Shown one piece after another: positions 9,124-16,458 of a stretch of DNA of 23,963 nt. The translations under genes and the position numbers were made by a program. This DNA comes from Nitrososphaerota archaeon. GTDB taxonomy: Archaea; Thermoproteota; Nitrososphaeria; Nitrososphaerales; Gagatemarchaeaceae. The notes below the pieces were generated by a model. The model was not told where the DNA came from. It was given only the letters and a program-made list of their open reading frames with translations, and did not search any database. Where the stretch lies: contig VBPQ01000061.1 of NCBI GenBank assembly GCA_005877185.1, positions 1-23,963 on the forward strand. The letters are read 5' to 3'. Each line of letters starts with the position of its first letter. Positions within the stretch are counted from its first letter, which is position 1.

Positions 9124-10296
9124 CTAGAGCCCCCCGATGTGCAGGACGCCGAGCGAAACGAGAAACATCGTAATGAAGAGGTTGGCGAAGGAGAGGACAA
9201 GCAGGCGCCCCCAGCCGGCGCGAATCAAGATGTCGATCCTCACCCGCGGCATGACTCCTCTCGGGAGCAGCATCGCGGTCATCACGATGAACGTCTTGAT
9301 TATGAACCAGAGCTCGGGAGGGAGGAAGGAGGGCCCCAGCCACCCGCCCAGGAAGAAGGTCGCGAAGAGTCCGGAGAGCGCGTACAGCTTGATGTAAACA
9401 CCGAGGAAGACGGCACCAAAGCCCATCCCCGTGTATTCGGTGATCCACCCCGAGACAAGCTCCGTGTCGGCCTCGGGGAGGTCGAAGGGTATCCTCTCAA
9501 GCTCGGCGAGGGCAGCGATGAAGAAGACGATCGCGCCGAGAGGCTGCAGCAGAATGTACCAGACTCCCGACTGGGCGGTCACCACCTTCATTATGTCGAG
9601 CGTGCCAGACAGAACTACAACGCCGAGTAGCGAGAGGACGAGCGGGATCTCGTAGGAGACGAGCTGATGCAGAGCCCTCAGTCCGCCCAAGAACGGGTAT
9701 TTGCTGTTGCTCGCCCAACCAGCGAGAAGGGTCACGATGGGGAAGAATCCGATGATCGCGAAGATCATGATCACGCCCACAGGCGGGTCTGCTAAGTAGG
9801 TCGTGGGTCCGAGAGGGACGAGCGAGAGAAGGGCTCCAGCAATTGCCATCGAGGCGAAGGGGACCGACCAGAAAATCGGCTTGTCGACGGCGTTGGGCGT
9901 CACGAGCTCCTTGAAGAGTAGTTTGAGGAGGTCCGCGACCATCTGGAGGAAACCCTCGTACCGGCCCGCGTACTGGGGACCGACCCTGAGCTGGATCTTG
10001 GCGAGAAGCTTCCTCTCCCAGAGCATCGCGAAGAAGGTCACGAAGAGGGCCGCGAAGGTGAAACCCGGGAAGGTGGTCCAGATGAAGAGACTGTGGAAGG
10101 GCTCTATGTTAATCAGGTTGATCATCTGCTCCGGGTGCACCGTCAGTAGGCTGAATACGTCGACCCCGAAATGAAAGACGGTGTCTAGGAGATAGTAGAC
10201 GGGCACGCCTATCAGAGGTAGAAAGAGGAGGACCCAGAAAATTATCTTCAAAATCTGCCTTATGAAATCCTCGAAGGTCGTGATCTGTTTCGTCAA
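9124..10296 (-). CDS. nuoH: NuoH-like complex I subunit
   Basis: Membrane subunit forming the quinone-binding chamber at the foot of the peripheral arm, 390 residues. Family motifs include ERKLLAKIQLRVGPQYAGRYE, then ADLLKLLFKE, YPFLGGLRALHQLVSYEIPL, and the acidic loop AELERIPFDLPEADTELV that faces the quinone cavity. The N-terminus is about 50 residues longer than in E. coli, with one hydrophobic helix (about 15-38) before a loop. It is the first gene of the operon in view, with a TATA-like box 39 bases upstream and the nuoI start next to its stop. The quinone type cannot be read from the sequence. Confidence 0.95.
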   Translation of the reverse strand: MTKQITTFEDFIRQILKIIFWVLLFLPLIGVPVYYLLDTVFHFGVDVFSLLTVHPEQMINLINIEPFHSLFIWTTFPGFTFAALFVTFFAMLWERKLLAKIQLRVGPQYAGRYEGFLQMVADLLKLLFKELVTPNAVDKPIFWSVPFASMAIAGALLSLVPLGPTTYLADPPVGVIMIFAIIGFFPIVTLLAGWASNSKYPFLGGLRALHQLVSYEIPLVLSLLGVVVLSGTLDIMKVVTAQSGVWYILLQPLGAIVFFIAALAELERIPFDLPEADTELVSGWITEYTGMGFGAVFLGVYIKLYALSGLFATFFLGGWLGPSFLPPELWFIIKTFIVMTAMLLPRGVMPRVRIDILIRAGWGRLLVLSFANLFITMFLVSLGVLHIGGL

Positions 10297-10334
10297 GCGG
10301 TCTGCCGACCTTTCGTGGGCGCTCCGGTGACGTC

Positions 10335-10345
10335 TTATAAGTTAA
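10335..10345 (-). promoter_or_regulatory. TATA box upstream of nuoH
   Basis: On the minus strand this reads TTAACTTATAAG-like, a good archaeal TATA element, centred about 42 bases upstream of the nuoH ATG. A transcript starting about 25 bases downstream would have a leader of roughly 15 bases. It suggests that nuoH-N is transcribed separately from nuoA-D, which are absent here. Confidence 0.55.
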
Positions 10346-10389
10346 CCGCGCTTGTCTCGTCGAGACGGGGACTCTGCCGCCGCGACAGG

Positions 10390-10974
10390 CTACCTCAGGG
10401 CCTTGAAGAAGAAGTCGGAGATGAAACTCTGAGCCGCATCGAGGTCCGATGACCTTGAGAAGTGAATCTTCTGGAAGACGACATGGTTGAGCATCCCGAT
10501 CAGGCAGTCCGCCGCCTCGGAGGCATCGACCGTCCTGAAATTTCCCTTCTTCACGCCTGCCTCCACGAGAGAGGTCGCGATAGAGTGTATCTCGTCCAGT
10601 TCCTTGTTTATCCGCTGGGCGCTCTCTCGGTCCAGCTGCCCCGTGTCCCTCATGTAGAGCCCGGGGTCGAAGGCGCCCTCCGGGAAAGAGGTCAGGTAGG
10701 TCTCTATGAAATTGACTATCCCCCGCCTCGGGCTACCGACCGTCGTCCTTTCTCTGAGCTTGTCGACGAACTCCTTCACGGTAAGCTTGTGGCTGACGAC
10801 CGCGTTGAATAGCCCCTTCTTGCTTCCAAAGTAGTAGTAGATCATCGGCGGGGTCGTCCCCGCCTGCCTGCAGACGTCCCGTATCGAGATGTTTGAGTAT
10901 CCCTTTTCGCGAAAGAGCCTGCTCGCCACCTCAAGTATCCTCCCCGAGCTAACTCTCTCCTTCTGGGCCTGCAC
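10390..10974 (-). CDS. TetR/AcrR-family transcriptional regulator
   Basis: A 194-residue DNA-binding repressor of the TetR family, a usual length. The N-terminal helix-turn-helix domain (about 10-57) is clear: ILEVASRLFREKGYSNISI, then DVCRQAGTTPPMIYYYFGSKKGLFNAV, which includes the recognition helix and the YYYFGSKKGL signature. The C-terminal two thirds are the variable ligand-binding and dimerisation region, so the ligand is unknown. It is transcribed toward nuoH but sits 93 bases upstream of it, with its own promoter. A divergent membrane-protein gene lies on the other side of a palindrome at 11021-11034, so that gene and the regulator itself are the likeliest targets. Confidence 0.93.
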   Translation of the reverse strand: MQAQKERVSSGRILEVASRLFREKGYSNISIRDVCRQAGTTPPMIYYYFGSKKGLFNAVVSHKLTVKEFVDKLRERTTVGSPRRGIVNFIETYLTSFPEGAFDPGLYMRDTGQLDRESAQRINKELDEIHSIATSLVEAGVKKGNFRTVDASEAADCLIGMLNHVVFQKIHFSRSSDLDAAQSFISDFFFKALR

Positions 10975-11000
10975 GGAAGAACCACCTTGTGGCTGCCTTG

Positions 11001-11009
11001 ATTTATTAA
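11001..11009 (-). promoter_or_regulatory. TATA box of the TetR-family gene
   Basis: The minus strand reads TTAATAAAT here, about 30 bases upstream of the ATG at 10974. This spacing predicts a nearly leaderless transcript. The palindrome at 11021-11034 lies just upstream, where the BRE and TATA factors bind. Confidence 0.55.
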
Positions 11010-11020
11010 GGCTGCGTGTT

Positions 11021-11034
11021 TTAACTAACGTTAA
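11021..11034. promoter_or_regulatory. Palindromic candidate operator between divergent genes
   Basis: TTAAC-taac-GTTAA is a perfect 5-base inverted repeat with a 4-base spacer. It sits between the TetR-family gene and the rightward membrane-protein gene, overlapping the position expected for the BRE of the leftward promoter. It is a plausible autoregulatory site; TetR operators vary widely, so the assignment is by position and symmetry only. Confidence 0.45.
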
Positions 11035-11144
11035 TCAAACGCTCATCATCCACGCTGAGCCGCAAGGGAGCATGTCCCCGTCCTCTGGAGTGATTCTCAC
11101 TGGCTACTAGGTCGAGGAGAGTCGCGACTGCCAGCCTCTTCGGC

Positions 11145-11612
11145 GTGATGATCTTCCTCGTGAAGGGTTTCCTTCCTAGCCCAACGGCCGACTTCCTCGT
11201 TATCTTCGAGGCGCTCCTTGTCGGGCTGAGCTTCCTTATACTGGGGAGGGGTGGTGCGACGTACGTCGAGCTGGTAAACGGGCTACTCCAGACGCCGGTC
11301 AAGCTCTCGCTCGCGCCGTTCAGCCTCCTCCTCGCGCTTTTCTTCGGAGTCCAGGTAGACGCCTACGCTTCGCTGCTAAGGGTCAGGAACTCCGAGGCGA
11401 GGGCGGGGCGACTCGTCGCGACCCTCTCGCTGAGTTCCGCCACGACCGGCGTGGTAGCTTACTACGCGACCGCCGTGGTCGAGAAACTCGTCCCCAGCGA
11501 CCTGAGCATCGCGCTGACAATCCTAATCTTCGGCGTCGTGAGCGGAGCGGCAGCTGCCTATCTGGCCGCCCGGATCTGGAACGGAAATCTCAGGTCTCGC
11601 TTCCAGGGCTAG
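11145..11612 (+). CDS. Small multi-spanning membrane protein, possibly S-component-like
   Basis: At least 155 residues with about four to five hydrophobic segments separated by short loops. I do not recognise the family with confidence. The arrangement, with SPTADFLVIFEALLVGLSF, then a long amphipathic stretch and FGVQVDAY, resembles small substrate-binding membrane proteins such as ECF S components. The GTG at 11145 would cut into the first helix. The frame is open back to a stop at 11091. A CTG at 11100 preceded by GGAGTGA (11087-11093) would add 15 residues, including a basic RSRR segment before the helix, which makes a more natural N-terminus. It is divergent from the TetR-family gene and may be its target. 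Confidence 0.65.
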   Translation: MMIFLVKGFLPSPTADFLVIFEALLVGLSFLILGRGGATYVELVNGLLQTPVKLSLAPFSLLLALFFGVQVDAYASLLRVRNSEARAGRLVATLSLSSATTGVVAYYATAVVEKLVPSDLSIALTILIFGVVSGAAAAYLAARIWNGNLRSRFQG

Positions 11613-11701
11613 CAGCGAATCCAAGGGATGGTCACGGGGCGGGCGGACCGGACAAGGCTTAACACCACGACTAGCATGGCTGGGTTTGTGCTCTCTCCAA
11701 C

Positions 11702-12529
11702 ATGGTTGACGTGTTAACCGTCCTGCTAATCTCCATCTTGGCGGGGCTCCTCGGTTCGCTCGTGGGCCTGGGTGGCTCCCTCATCACGACGCCTGCCCTG
11801 GTCGCACTGGGGGTTCCCGTGAAGTTCGCGATCGCGGCGGGGATGGTGACGATTATCGCGACATCGAGCGGCTCGGCATCCTCCTACGTGAAGGAGAAAA
11901 TAGTCAACGTCAAGGCCGCGATGTACCTGGAGATGTTCACGATCGTGGGGGCGATCGCTGGGGCCAGCATCACGAGCGTCGTTCCCGCGAAGTTCCTGTA
12001 CTTCTTCTTCGCTGCTTTTCTCCTCACCTCCTTCCTCGGAATCGGGAGGCTTGGCAGAGATGAGGTTCCGCAGGCCGTGGTTCAGGACGGGCTGGCGAGA
12101 TGGCTGGAACTGGAAGGGAGCTACCACGATAAGAGTCTGGGTAAGGACGTCAACTACAAGCTCACGAGACCCGCGCTTGGGGGGGCTGGCATGTTCGTGG
12201 CAGGGATTGCCGCCGGGATGCTGGGGATAGGCGCAGGCGCGTTCAAGGTCTCGGTTCATGAATTGATACTCAAGATGCCCCCTAAGGTCTCGACCACCAC
12301 GAGCAGCTTCATAATAGGGATGACCGCCCTGGCGGGGGCAAGCGTCTACTTCTTCTCGGGTCTGCTCTATCTCGACCTGGCGGCCCCCATGATGGTCGGG
12401 ACGACGCTCGGGGCCTTCCTGGGAGGGAGGGCCCTGAACAGGATCAGGAGTTCAACCCTCCGCCGCCTCTTTCTTGTCGTCATTCTCCTCGTCTTGGTTG
12501 AGATGCTCTACAAGGGGATAACTGCATGA
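11702..12529 (+). CDS. TauE/SafE-family anion exporter
   Basis: A 275-residue integral membrane protein of the TauE/SafE (former DUF81) family, whose members move sulfite, sulfonates or other small organic anions across the cytoplasmic membrane. Two homologous halves are visible: LLGSLVGLGGSLITTPALVALGVP near residues 16-39, and GMLGIGAGAFKVSVHELILKMPPKVSTTTS near 172-200. They are separated by a hydrophilic loop of about 40 residues (roughly 118-155). Its last 4 bases overlap the start of the DUF1634 gene, so the two are coupled. This pairing is common in archaea and bacteria. The substrate cannot be deduced from the sequence. Confidence 0.9.
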   Translation: MVDVLTVLLISILAGLLGSLVGLGGSLITTPALVALGVPVKFAIAAGMVTIIATSSGSASSYVKEKIVNVKAAMYLEMFTIVGAIAGASITSVVPAKFLYFFFAAFLLTSFLGIGRLGRDEVPQAVVQDGLARWLELEGSYHDKSLGKDVNYKLTRPALGGAGMFVAGIAAGMLGIGAGAFKVSVHELILKMPPKVSTTTSSFIIGMTALAGASVYFFSGLLYLDLAAPMMVGTTLGAFLGGRALNRIRSSTLRRLFLVVILLVLVEMLYKGITA

Positions 12530-12900
12530 AGGTTCGGGGGCGCGACCTTGAGACGATAATCAGCTACATCCTGACGGTCGGTGTCCTGGTCAGCCTCGCG
12601 GTCGAAGCCGTGGGGCTGGGATACTACGCCACCGGCGAGTCCCTGCAGGTCGATTTCACGAGCAGGTGGCAGACGAGCGGGAACGACTTCTTCGCCTACG
12701 CCTGGGGAACTCTTCTCTCCTTCGGGGAGGGGGTGACCCCCCTGAGTCTCATCGCGCTCGGAATCGTCCTCCTCATGGTCACACCTTACCTCAGAGTCCT
12801 AGCTTCGGCGCTCTACTTCACGGTTGAGAGAAACCCGAAGTATGCCTTGATATCTCTCTTCGTCCTTGCGGTTCTGACGATAAGCCTGAAGGCCCACTGA
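12526..12900 (+). CDS. DUF1634 family membrane protein
   Basis: A 124-residue protein with three likely transmembrane helices (about 10-32, 68-92 and 104-121). It opens with RDLETIISYILTVGVLVSLAVE, typical of DUF1634, a family usually encoded beside TauE/SafE exporters. The start ATGA overlaps the stop of the exporter gene, supporting joint translation and probably a shared complex. Its molecular role is not known. It ends one base before the convergent aIF1 stop. Confidence 0.85.
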   Translation: MKVRGRDLETIISYILTVGVLVSLAVEAVGLGYYATGESLQVDFTSRWQTSGNDFFAYAWGTLLSFGEGVTPLSLIALGIVLLMVTPYLRVLASALYFTVERNPKYALISLFVLAVLTISLKAH

Positions 12901-12901
12901 T

Positions 12902-13201
12902 TCAGAGGATCTCGATCGAGCTCTGGGGGAAGCCGCTCTCGACGAGGATCTTAGCCGCGTTCTCTCTGTGGTCTCCCTGAAGAAGAATAATTCCATCCTT
13001 GACAGTCCCCCCCGCGGCCAGCCCCTTCTTCATCTTCCTGGCCAGCTCGTGAAGGTCTCTCTCAGACATCTTCAGACCCTCCACAACGGTGGTTGGCTTC
13101 CCGAAGCGGCGCATCTCCATACGTATCTTGACACGAGCTTCTTCCCGGTCGAGTTCTGCGAGGATATCCTCGAAGCCCTCCTCGATGTCTTTACCGCTCA
13201 C
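12902..13201 (-). CDS. Translation initiation factor aIF1 (SUI1 family)
   Basis: A 99-residue SUI1-domain protein, the archaeal counterpart of eIF1, which binds the small ribosomal subunit and checks start-codon selection. Recognition rests on TTVVEGLKMSERDLHELARK, KGLAAGGTVKDG and ILLQGDHRENAAKILVESGF, which follow the family pattern closely, including the GGTVK loop and the QGDHR segment. Length is normal. A TATA box at 13241-13249 is about 40 bases upstream. The gene is convergent with the TauE/DUF1634 pair and divergent from a tRNA gene. Confidence 0.94.
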   Translation of the reverse strand: MSGKDIEEGFEDILAELDREEARVKIRMEMRRFGKPTTVVEGLKMSERDLHELARKMKKGLAAGGTVKDGIILLQGDHRENAAKILVESGFPQSSIEIL

Positions 13202-13240
13202 TGCTAGGTTGAGTATTGGTTTCCCACCCTAATTAGTTTT

Positions 13241-13259
13241 CTATAAAAACTGCTTAAAA
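13241..13259. promoter_or_regulatory. Divergent promoter region for aIF1 and tRNA-CAT
   Basis: TTTTTATAG on the minus strand (13241-13249) is placed to drive aIF1. GCTTAAAAC on the plus strand (about 13252-13259) lies 25-32 bases upstream of the mature tRNA 5' end. The two elements are next to each other in an 82-base gap, so the two genes for translation components probably share one promoter region. Confidence 0.5.
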
Positions 13260-13283
13260 CCAGCACGGTTCCCTAGAGAAAGA

Positions 13284-13393
13284 GGGCCTGTAGCTCAGAG
13301 CGGCGAATCGCGAGCAATTCGGTTAGAGCGTCCGGCTCATAACAAGCCTCGCGGGAGACCGGACGGTCGGGAGTTCGAATCTCCCCAGGCCCA
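13284..13393 (+). tRNA. tRNA with CAT anticodon (Met or Ile2), two introns
   Basis: The 73-base mature tRNA is recovered after removing 37 bases. The acceptor stem GGGCCTG pairs with CAGGCCC, followed by discriminator A13393. The T arm is GGGAG-TTCGAAT-CTCCC. The anticodon stem TCCGG/CCGGA encloses loop CTCATAA, so the anticodon is CAT. A 16-base intron (13342-13357) lies at the canonical 37/38 position. A 21-base intron (about 13299-13319) lies in the D loop. Removing it restores GCTC-AGCGGTTA-GAGC, a standard D arm. No CCA is encoded. Elongator Met and Ile2 cannot be separated by inspection; a GGG start argues against the initiator. Confidence 0.88.
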
Positions 13394-13398
13394 CATGT

Positions 13399-15423
13399 TC
13401 AGCCCCTGCCCATGGCCTTGACGAACTCTTGATAGGCGACCTTCACCTCGTCGACCGCCCCTTCATCCTCGAGGGTAGTGATATCGCCGAGCTGACTCCC
13501 GGAGGCGACGGCCTTAATCAACCGCCTCATTATCTTCCCGCTCCTTGTCTTGGGGAGTCTCGTGACGAAGAAGACGTCCGAGGGCTCCGCTATGGCGCCG
13601 AACCTCTCCCTGACCCATCTCTTCAACTCCGCCGTGAGTTCGGGCGTGGGATGACGCCCCTCCTTCAGAACAGCGAAGGCTATCGGAGACTCTCCCTTCA
13701 CGGGGTCGGGACGGGCGACGACGGCCGCCTCCGCGACGGCGGGGTGAGAGACGAGCGCCGACTCGAGTTCGTAAGTTCCTATCCTGTGCCCCGCGACCTT
13801 GAGCACTTCGTCAGCCCTCCCGGCGACCCAGATGTATCCATCCACATCCTTGACGGCGTAGTCTCCCGCGTAGAAGTACCCCTTACCCGGAAACTTCTCG
13901 AAGTAGACTTCCGCGTAGCGCTCCGGGTCTCCCCACATTCCCGTCGGGGGGGATGGCATTCCGGGGAAGGGCCTCTTGATCACGAGGAATCCCTTCTTCC
14001 CCTGGGGGACAGGGTCGCCCGCCTCATCGACGACATCGGCATCGATTCCGGGGAGGGGTGGACCGTTGGCGCCCGGCTTCAGCGGGACAAGCTTCGTTCC
14101 AGGCGTGTAGCTGATCATGATCCCCCCCGTCTCGGTCATCCACCACGTGGAGCCGACGGGGCACCTCTTCCCGCCGACGAACTCGAAGAGCCAGTACCAC
14201 GCCGAAGGGTTGATCGGTTCGCCCACGCTGTGGATCAGCCTCAGCGTCGAGAGGTCGTGCTTCTTCACGGGGTCGTTGCCGAACTTCATGAGCATCCTTG
14301 TCGCTGTGGGTGTGGTGTAGAAGACAGTCACGCCGTATCTCTCGACTATCGACCACCAGGTGTCGGGGGCTGGGTAGTCGGGCGTTCCCTCGAACATTAT
14401 CGCGGTGGCGCCCTCGATTAACGGCCCAAAGACGATGTAGCTGTGGCCGGTCACCCAGCCTATATCGGCGGTGCAGTAGTAGACATCGTCGTCCCTGATG
14501 TCGAATACCTCCTTCATCGTCGTGTGCAGCAGCACCGCGTACCCTCCGTGGTCGTGGATTATCCCCTTCGGCCCGCCCGTAGTCCCCGAGGTGTACAGGA
14601 CGTAGAGCGGATGGTCGCTCTCCAGTCGTTCCGGCTCCACACCGGATGAGGGGGGTACCGCCGATACCAGGTCGTGCAGCCAGACGTCCCTCCCCTCCTG
14701 CATCTTCACTTCGAGGCCCACCCGCCTGACGACGACCATGTTCTGGATTATCCCGGAGGAGGAGGCGGCCAGGTCGGCGGTCTCCTTCAGCCTCAGCACC
14801 TTCCCTCTCCTGTAGAAGCCGTCCGAGGTGACCAGGAGCTTCGCCCCGAGGTCCTTTATCCTCAGAGCCAGGTTGTCGGCGCTGAAGCCGCTGAAGACGG
14901 CGGTGAATATGACGCCTAGCCTCGCGAGCGCGAGTAGGATTATCGGCAGCTCAGGGATCATAGGCATGTAGACGGCGGCCCTGTCACCGCGCACCAGTCC
15001 GATTTTACTTCGGAGGGCGAAAGCGACGCGATTGACTTCCCTCCAGAGGTCGTAGTAGGTGTATTTCCTCACCTCCCTCGGGTTGCCCGCTTCGTCACGC
15101 GGCTCTCCCTCCCAGATGAGAGCGACCTTGTTTTTCCTCGAGCCCTTCACGTGCCTGTCGAGGCAGAGGTAAGAAATGTTTGTCTTGGCGCCGGGGAACC
15201 ACCTCGTCACGTAAGGATGCTCTCCCCTCTCGAGGACAGCCCTCCAAGGCTGGAACCACTCCAGCTCCCTAGCGGCATTCGCCCAGAAGTCCTGGAAGTT
15301 CTCGACGGTGCCTCTAAGGTATCTCTGATTTTCCTTGATTGTCGTTCCTCTCCTGGCCCAGTTCGGGAGCTCGATCCTCTCTTCGAAGGGCAGAGCCTCC
15401 CCGACGAAGGTGACCTCTTCCAT
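13399..15423 (-). CDS. Acetyl-CoA synthetase, AMP-forming (or close acyl-CoA ligase)
   Basis: An adenylate-forming enzyme that joins acetate, or a similar short acid, to CoA through an acyl-AMP intermediate. With the start chosen here it has 674 residues, close to the 650 or so typical of Acs. Motifs include the P-loop TSGTTGGPKG (about 278-287), GWVTGHSYIVFGPL, STWWMTETGG, YAGDYAVKDVDGYIWVAGR, and LPKTRSGKIMRR with catalytic lysine K630. The ATG at 15423 is preferred over 15462 because a TATA box at 15446-15454 lies between them; transcription would begin near 15423. In Thaumarchaeota related ligases act on 3-hydroxypropionate or 4-hydroxybutyrate, so the substrate is open. The gene ends 5 bases from the convergent tRNA. 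Confidence 0.9.
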   Translation of the reverse strand: MEEVTFVGEALPFEERIELPNWARRGTTIKENQRYLRGTVENFQDFWANAARELEWFQPWRAVLERGEHPYVTRWFPGAKTNISYLCLDRHVKGSRKNKVALIWEGEPRDEAGNPREVRKYTYYDLWREVNRVAFALRSKIGLVRGDRAAVYMPMIPELPIILLALARLGVIFTAVFSGFSADNLALRIKDLGAKLLVTSDGFYRRGKVLRLKETADLAASSSGIIQNMVVVRRVGLEVKMQEGRDVWLHDLVSAVPPSSGVEPERLESDHPLYVLYTSGTTGGPKGIIHDHGGYAVLLHTTMKEVFDIRDDDVYYCTADIGWVTGHSYIVFGPLIEGATAIMFEGTPDYPAPDTWWSIVERYGVTVFYTTPTATRMLMKFGNDPVKKHDLSTLRLIHSVGEPINPSAWYWLFEFVGGKRCPVGSTWWMTETGGIMISYTPGTKLVPLKPGANGPPLPGIDADVVDEAGDPVPQGKKGFLVIKRPFPGMPSPPTGMWGDPERYAEVYFEKFPGKGYFYAGDYAVKDVDGYIWVAGRADEVLKVAGHRIGTYELESALVSHPAVAEAAVVARPDPVKGESPIAFAVLKEGRHPTPELTAELKRWVRERFGAIAEPSDVFFVTRLPKTRSGKIMRRLIKAVASGSQLGDITTLEDEGAVDEVKVAYQEFVKAMGRG

Positions 15424-15445
15424 CTGCCCACACATCGCCGCCATC

Positions 15446-15454
15446 AGATATAAG
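15446..15454 (-). promoter_or_regulatory. TATA box of the acetyl-CoA synthetase gene
   Basis: The minus strand reads CTTATATCT, about 26 bases upstream of the ATG at 15423. This predicts a leaderless transcript and decides between two possible starts for the gene. Confidence 0.6.
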
Positions 15455-15495
15455 AGTGACACCGCGAGGCCTGATGAGAAGCTTCTGACCCGCCG

Positions 15496-15954
15496 TCAGC
15501 CTCGCCGGCTCGAGGCGTCCGACCTTTCCTTCATGTCTGGCAGAGGACTGAAGTGCTCGTGGACGATCTTCCACCCGTTCGGAAAACTCGAGAAAACCAT
15601 AGTCACCCTCGACTTCGAACCGACGGACCTCCCCTCGAAGGAGTAGTCGTTCACGAAGATTCCCTTGTAGGTCAGGTAGAAGGTTGCGATGGCGACGCTA
15701 CCGATGAGGTCGATCCTCAACTCCTCCACCTTGTAGTCGTAGTCTGAGATGTTGGCGAAAGCCGCCTGCTCGTAGACGAAGGCCTCATCAGAGTCCTGCC
15801 TGGTGTATGGTGGATTCTCGTCGAACTTGGAGAAGTCACGAGGGGCGTGGAACTCGCTGAGAGCGGTCAGGTCCTTGTTCTTTCCGGCTTCGAAGAAGGC
15901 GAAGACGACTGAAGCGACGTCCTTCTTGGTCTTGTCGAGCTGCCAAGGCTGCAA
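15496..15954 (-). CDS. SnoaL-like / NTF2-fold protein
   Basis: A 152-residue protein of the SnoaL-like (DUF4440-type) NTF2 superfamily, a cone-shaped fold used by small enzymes and ligand-binding proteins. The pattern is visible as FFEAGKNKDLTALSEFHAPR at the start, then VAIATFYLTYKG, and finally SRVTMVFSSFPNGWKIVHEHFS, the classic closing strands. No catalytic residues can be named. The start is a TTG at 15954, because no ATG or GTG lies in frame upstream and a TATA-like box at 15978-15986 is at leaderless spacing. It lies upstream of the synthetase gene, same direction, but each has its own promoter. Confidence 0.82.
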   Translation of the reverse strand: MQPWQLDKTKKDVASVVFAFFEAGKNKDLTALSEFHAPRDFSKFDENPPYTRQDSDEAFVYEQAAFANISDYDYKVEELRIDLIGSVAIATFYLTYKGIFVNDYSFEGRSVGSKSRVTMVFSSFPNGWKIVHEHFSPLPDMKERSDASSRRG

Positions 15955-15977
15955 TCTGCTGCATGAAATCAGAGGGT

Positions 15978-15986
15978 GGCTTAAAT
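15978..15986 (-). promoter_or_regulatory. TATA-like box of the SnoaL-like gene
   Basis: The minus strand reads AATTTAAGC about 28 bases upstream of the TTG at 15954. The spacing supports a leaderless transcript and the TTG start. Confidence 0.45.
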
Positions 15987-16458
15987 TGATGCCCCTTCGG
16001 TAGAATCTTCAGTGAGAAGGCCGGTCCTGGCCGCAGAAACCGGGAGCTGCGCCGCTCCTACCTACCTTACCTCTCGATCTCGTATTTCGGTATGTTGTGC
16101 TCGAGCCTCAGGTGCTCTTGGTAGACGAGCTTGTCGAACTCCGATAGCTCCGCGAGTTGGGAGATTAGGACGCAGAAGGCGCATGACTCCCAGGTGAGCT
16201 GTTCTAACCGCAATCTCTCTTTGCCTCTGGGGATGATGTTTCTCGATGCATATACGCAAACTGGACGATTGCTCTGTGACTTTCCTAGTACTTCTGGGAT
16301 TCGGTATTGAATATTTTGCGGTTTTCCCAGTCTCTCCTAACCCGATAACTGTGGGGGGAGAAGCGGCCGACTCGTCAAGGAGTTATCCTAACAGTCTGGC
16401 ACCTTCAACCCCCTGTTCCACCCCCCGGAAGCCTCTCTCAACGGGAGGGGGAGAAACC
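15987..16458. other. Mostly non-coding stretch with one possible small gene
   Basis: About 470 bases separate the SnoaL-like gene's promoter from the histidine kinase stop. Apart from the possible 48-residue protein I see no gene, tRNA or convincing terminator. The part from 16340 to 16458 is rich in C runs on the plus strand and lies downstream of the kinase, where termination of the gas vesicle operon would be expected. Confidence 0.5.
16067..16213 (-). CDS. Possible 48-residue protein
   Basis: A short minus-strand reading frame from a TTG at 16213 to TAA at 16067. The product is rich in leucine and acidic residues, with one CAFC pair (TWESCAFCVLISQLAELSEF, then KLVYQEHLRLEHNIPKYEIE). The amino-acid mix looks like real protein, unlike the arginine- and proline-rich readings in the other frames, and third codon positions favour G and C. 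A TATATGCA box lies at 16247-16254. The frame is open further upstream to a stop near 16370 but has no ATG or GTG, so the true start is uncertain. I do not recognise a family. Confidence 0.4.
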   Translation of the reverse strand: MRLEQLTWESCAFCVLISQLAELSEFDKLVYQEHLRLEHNIPKYEIER

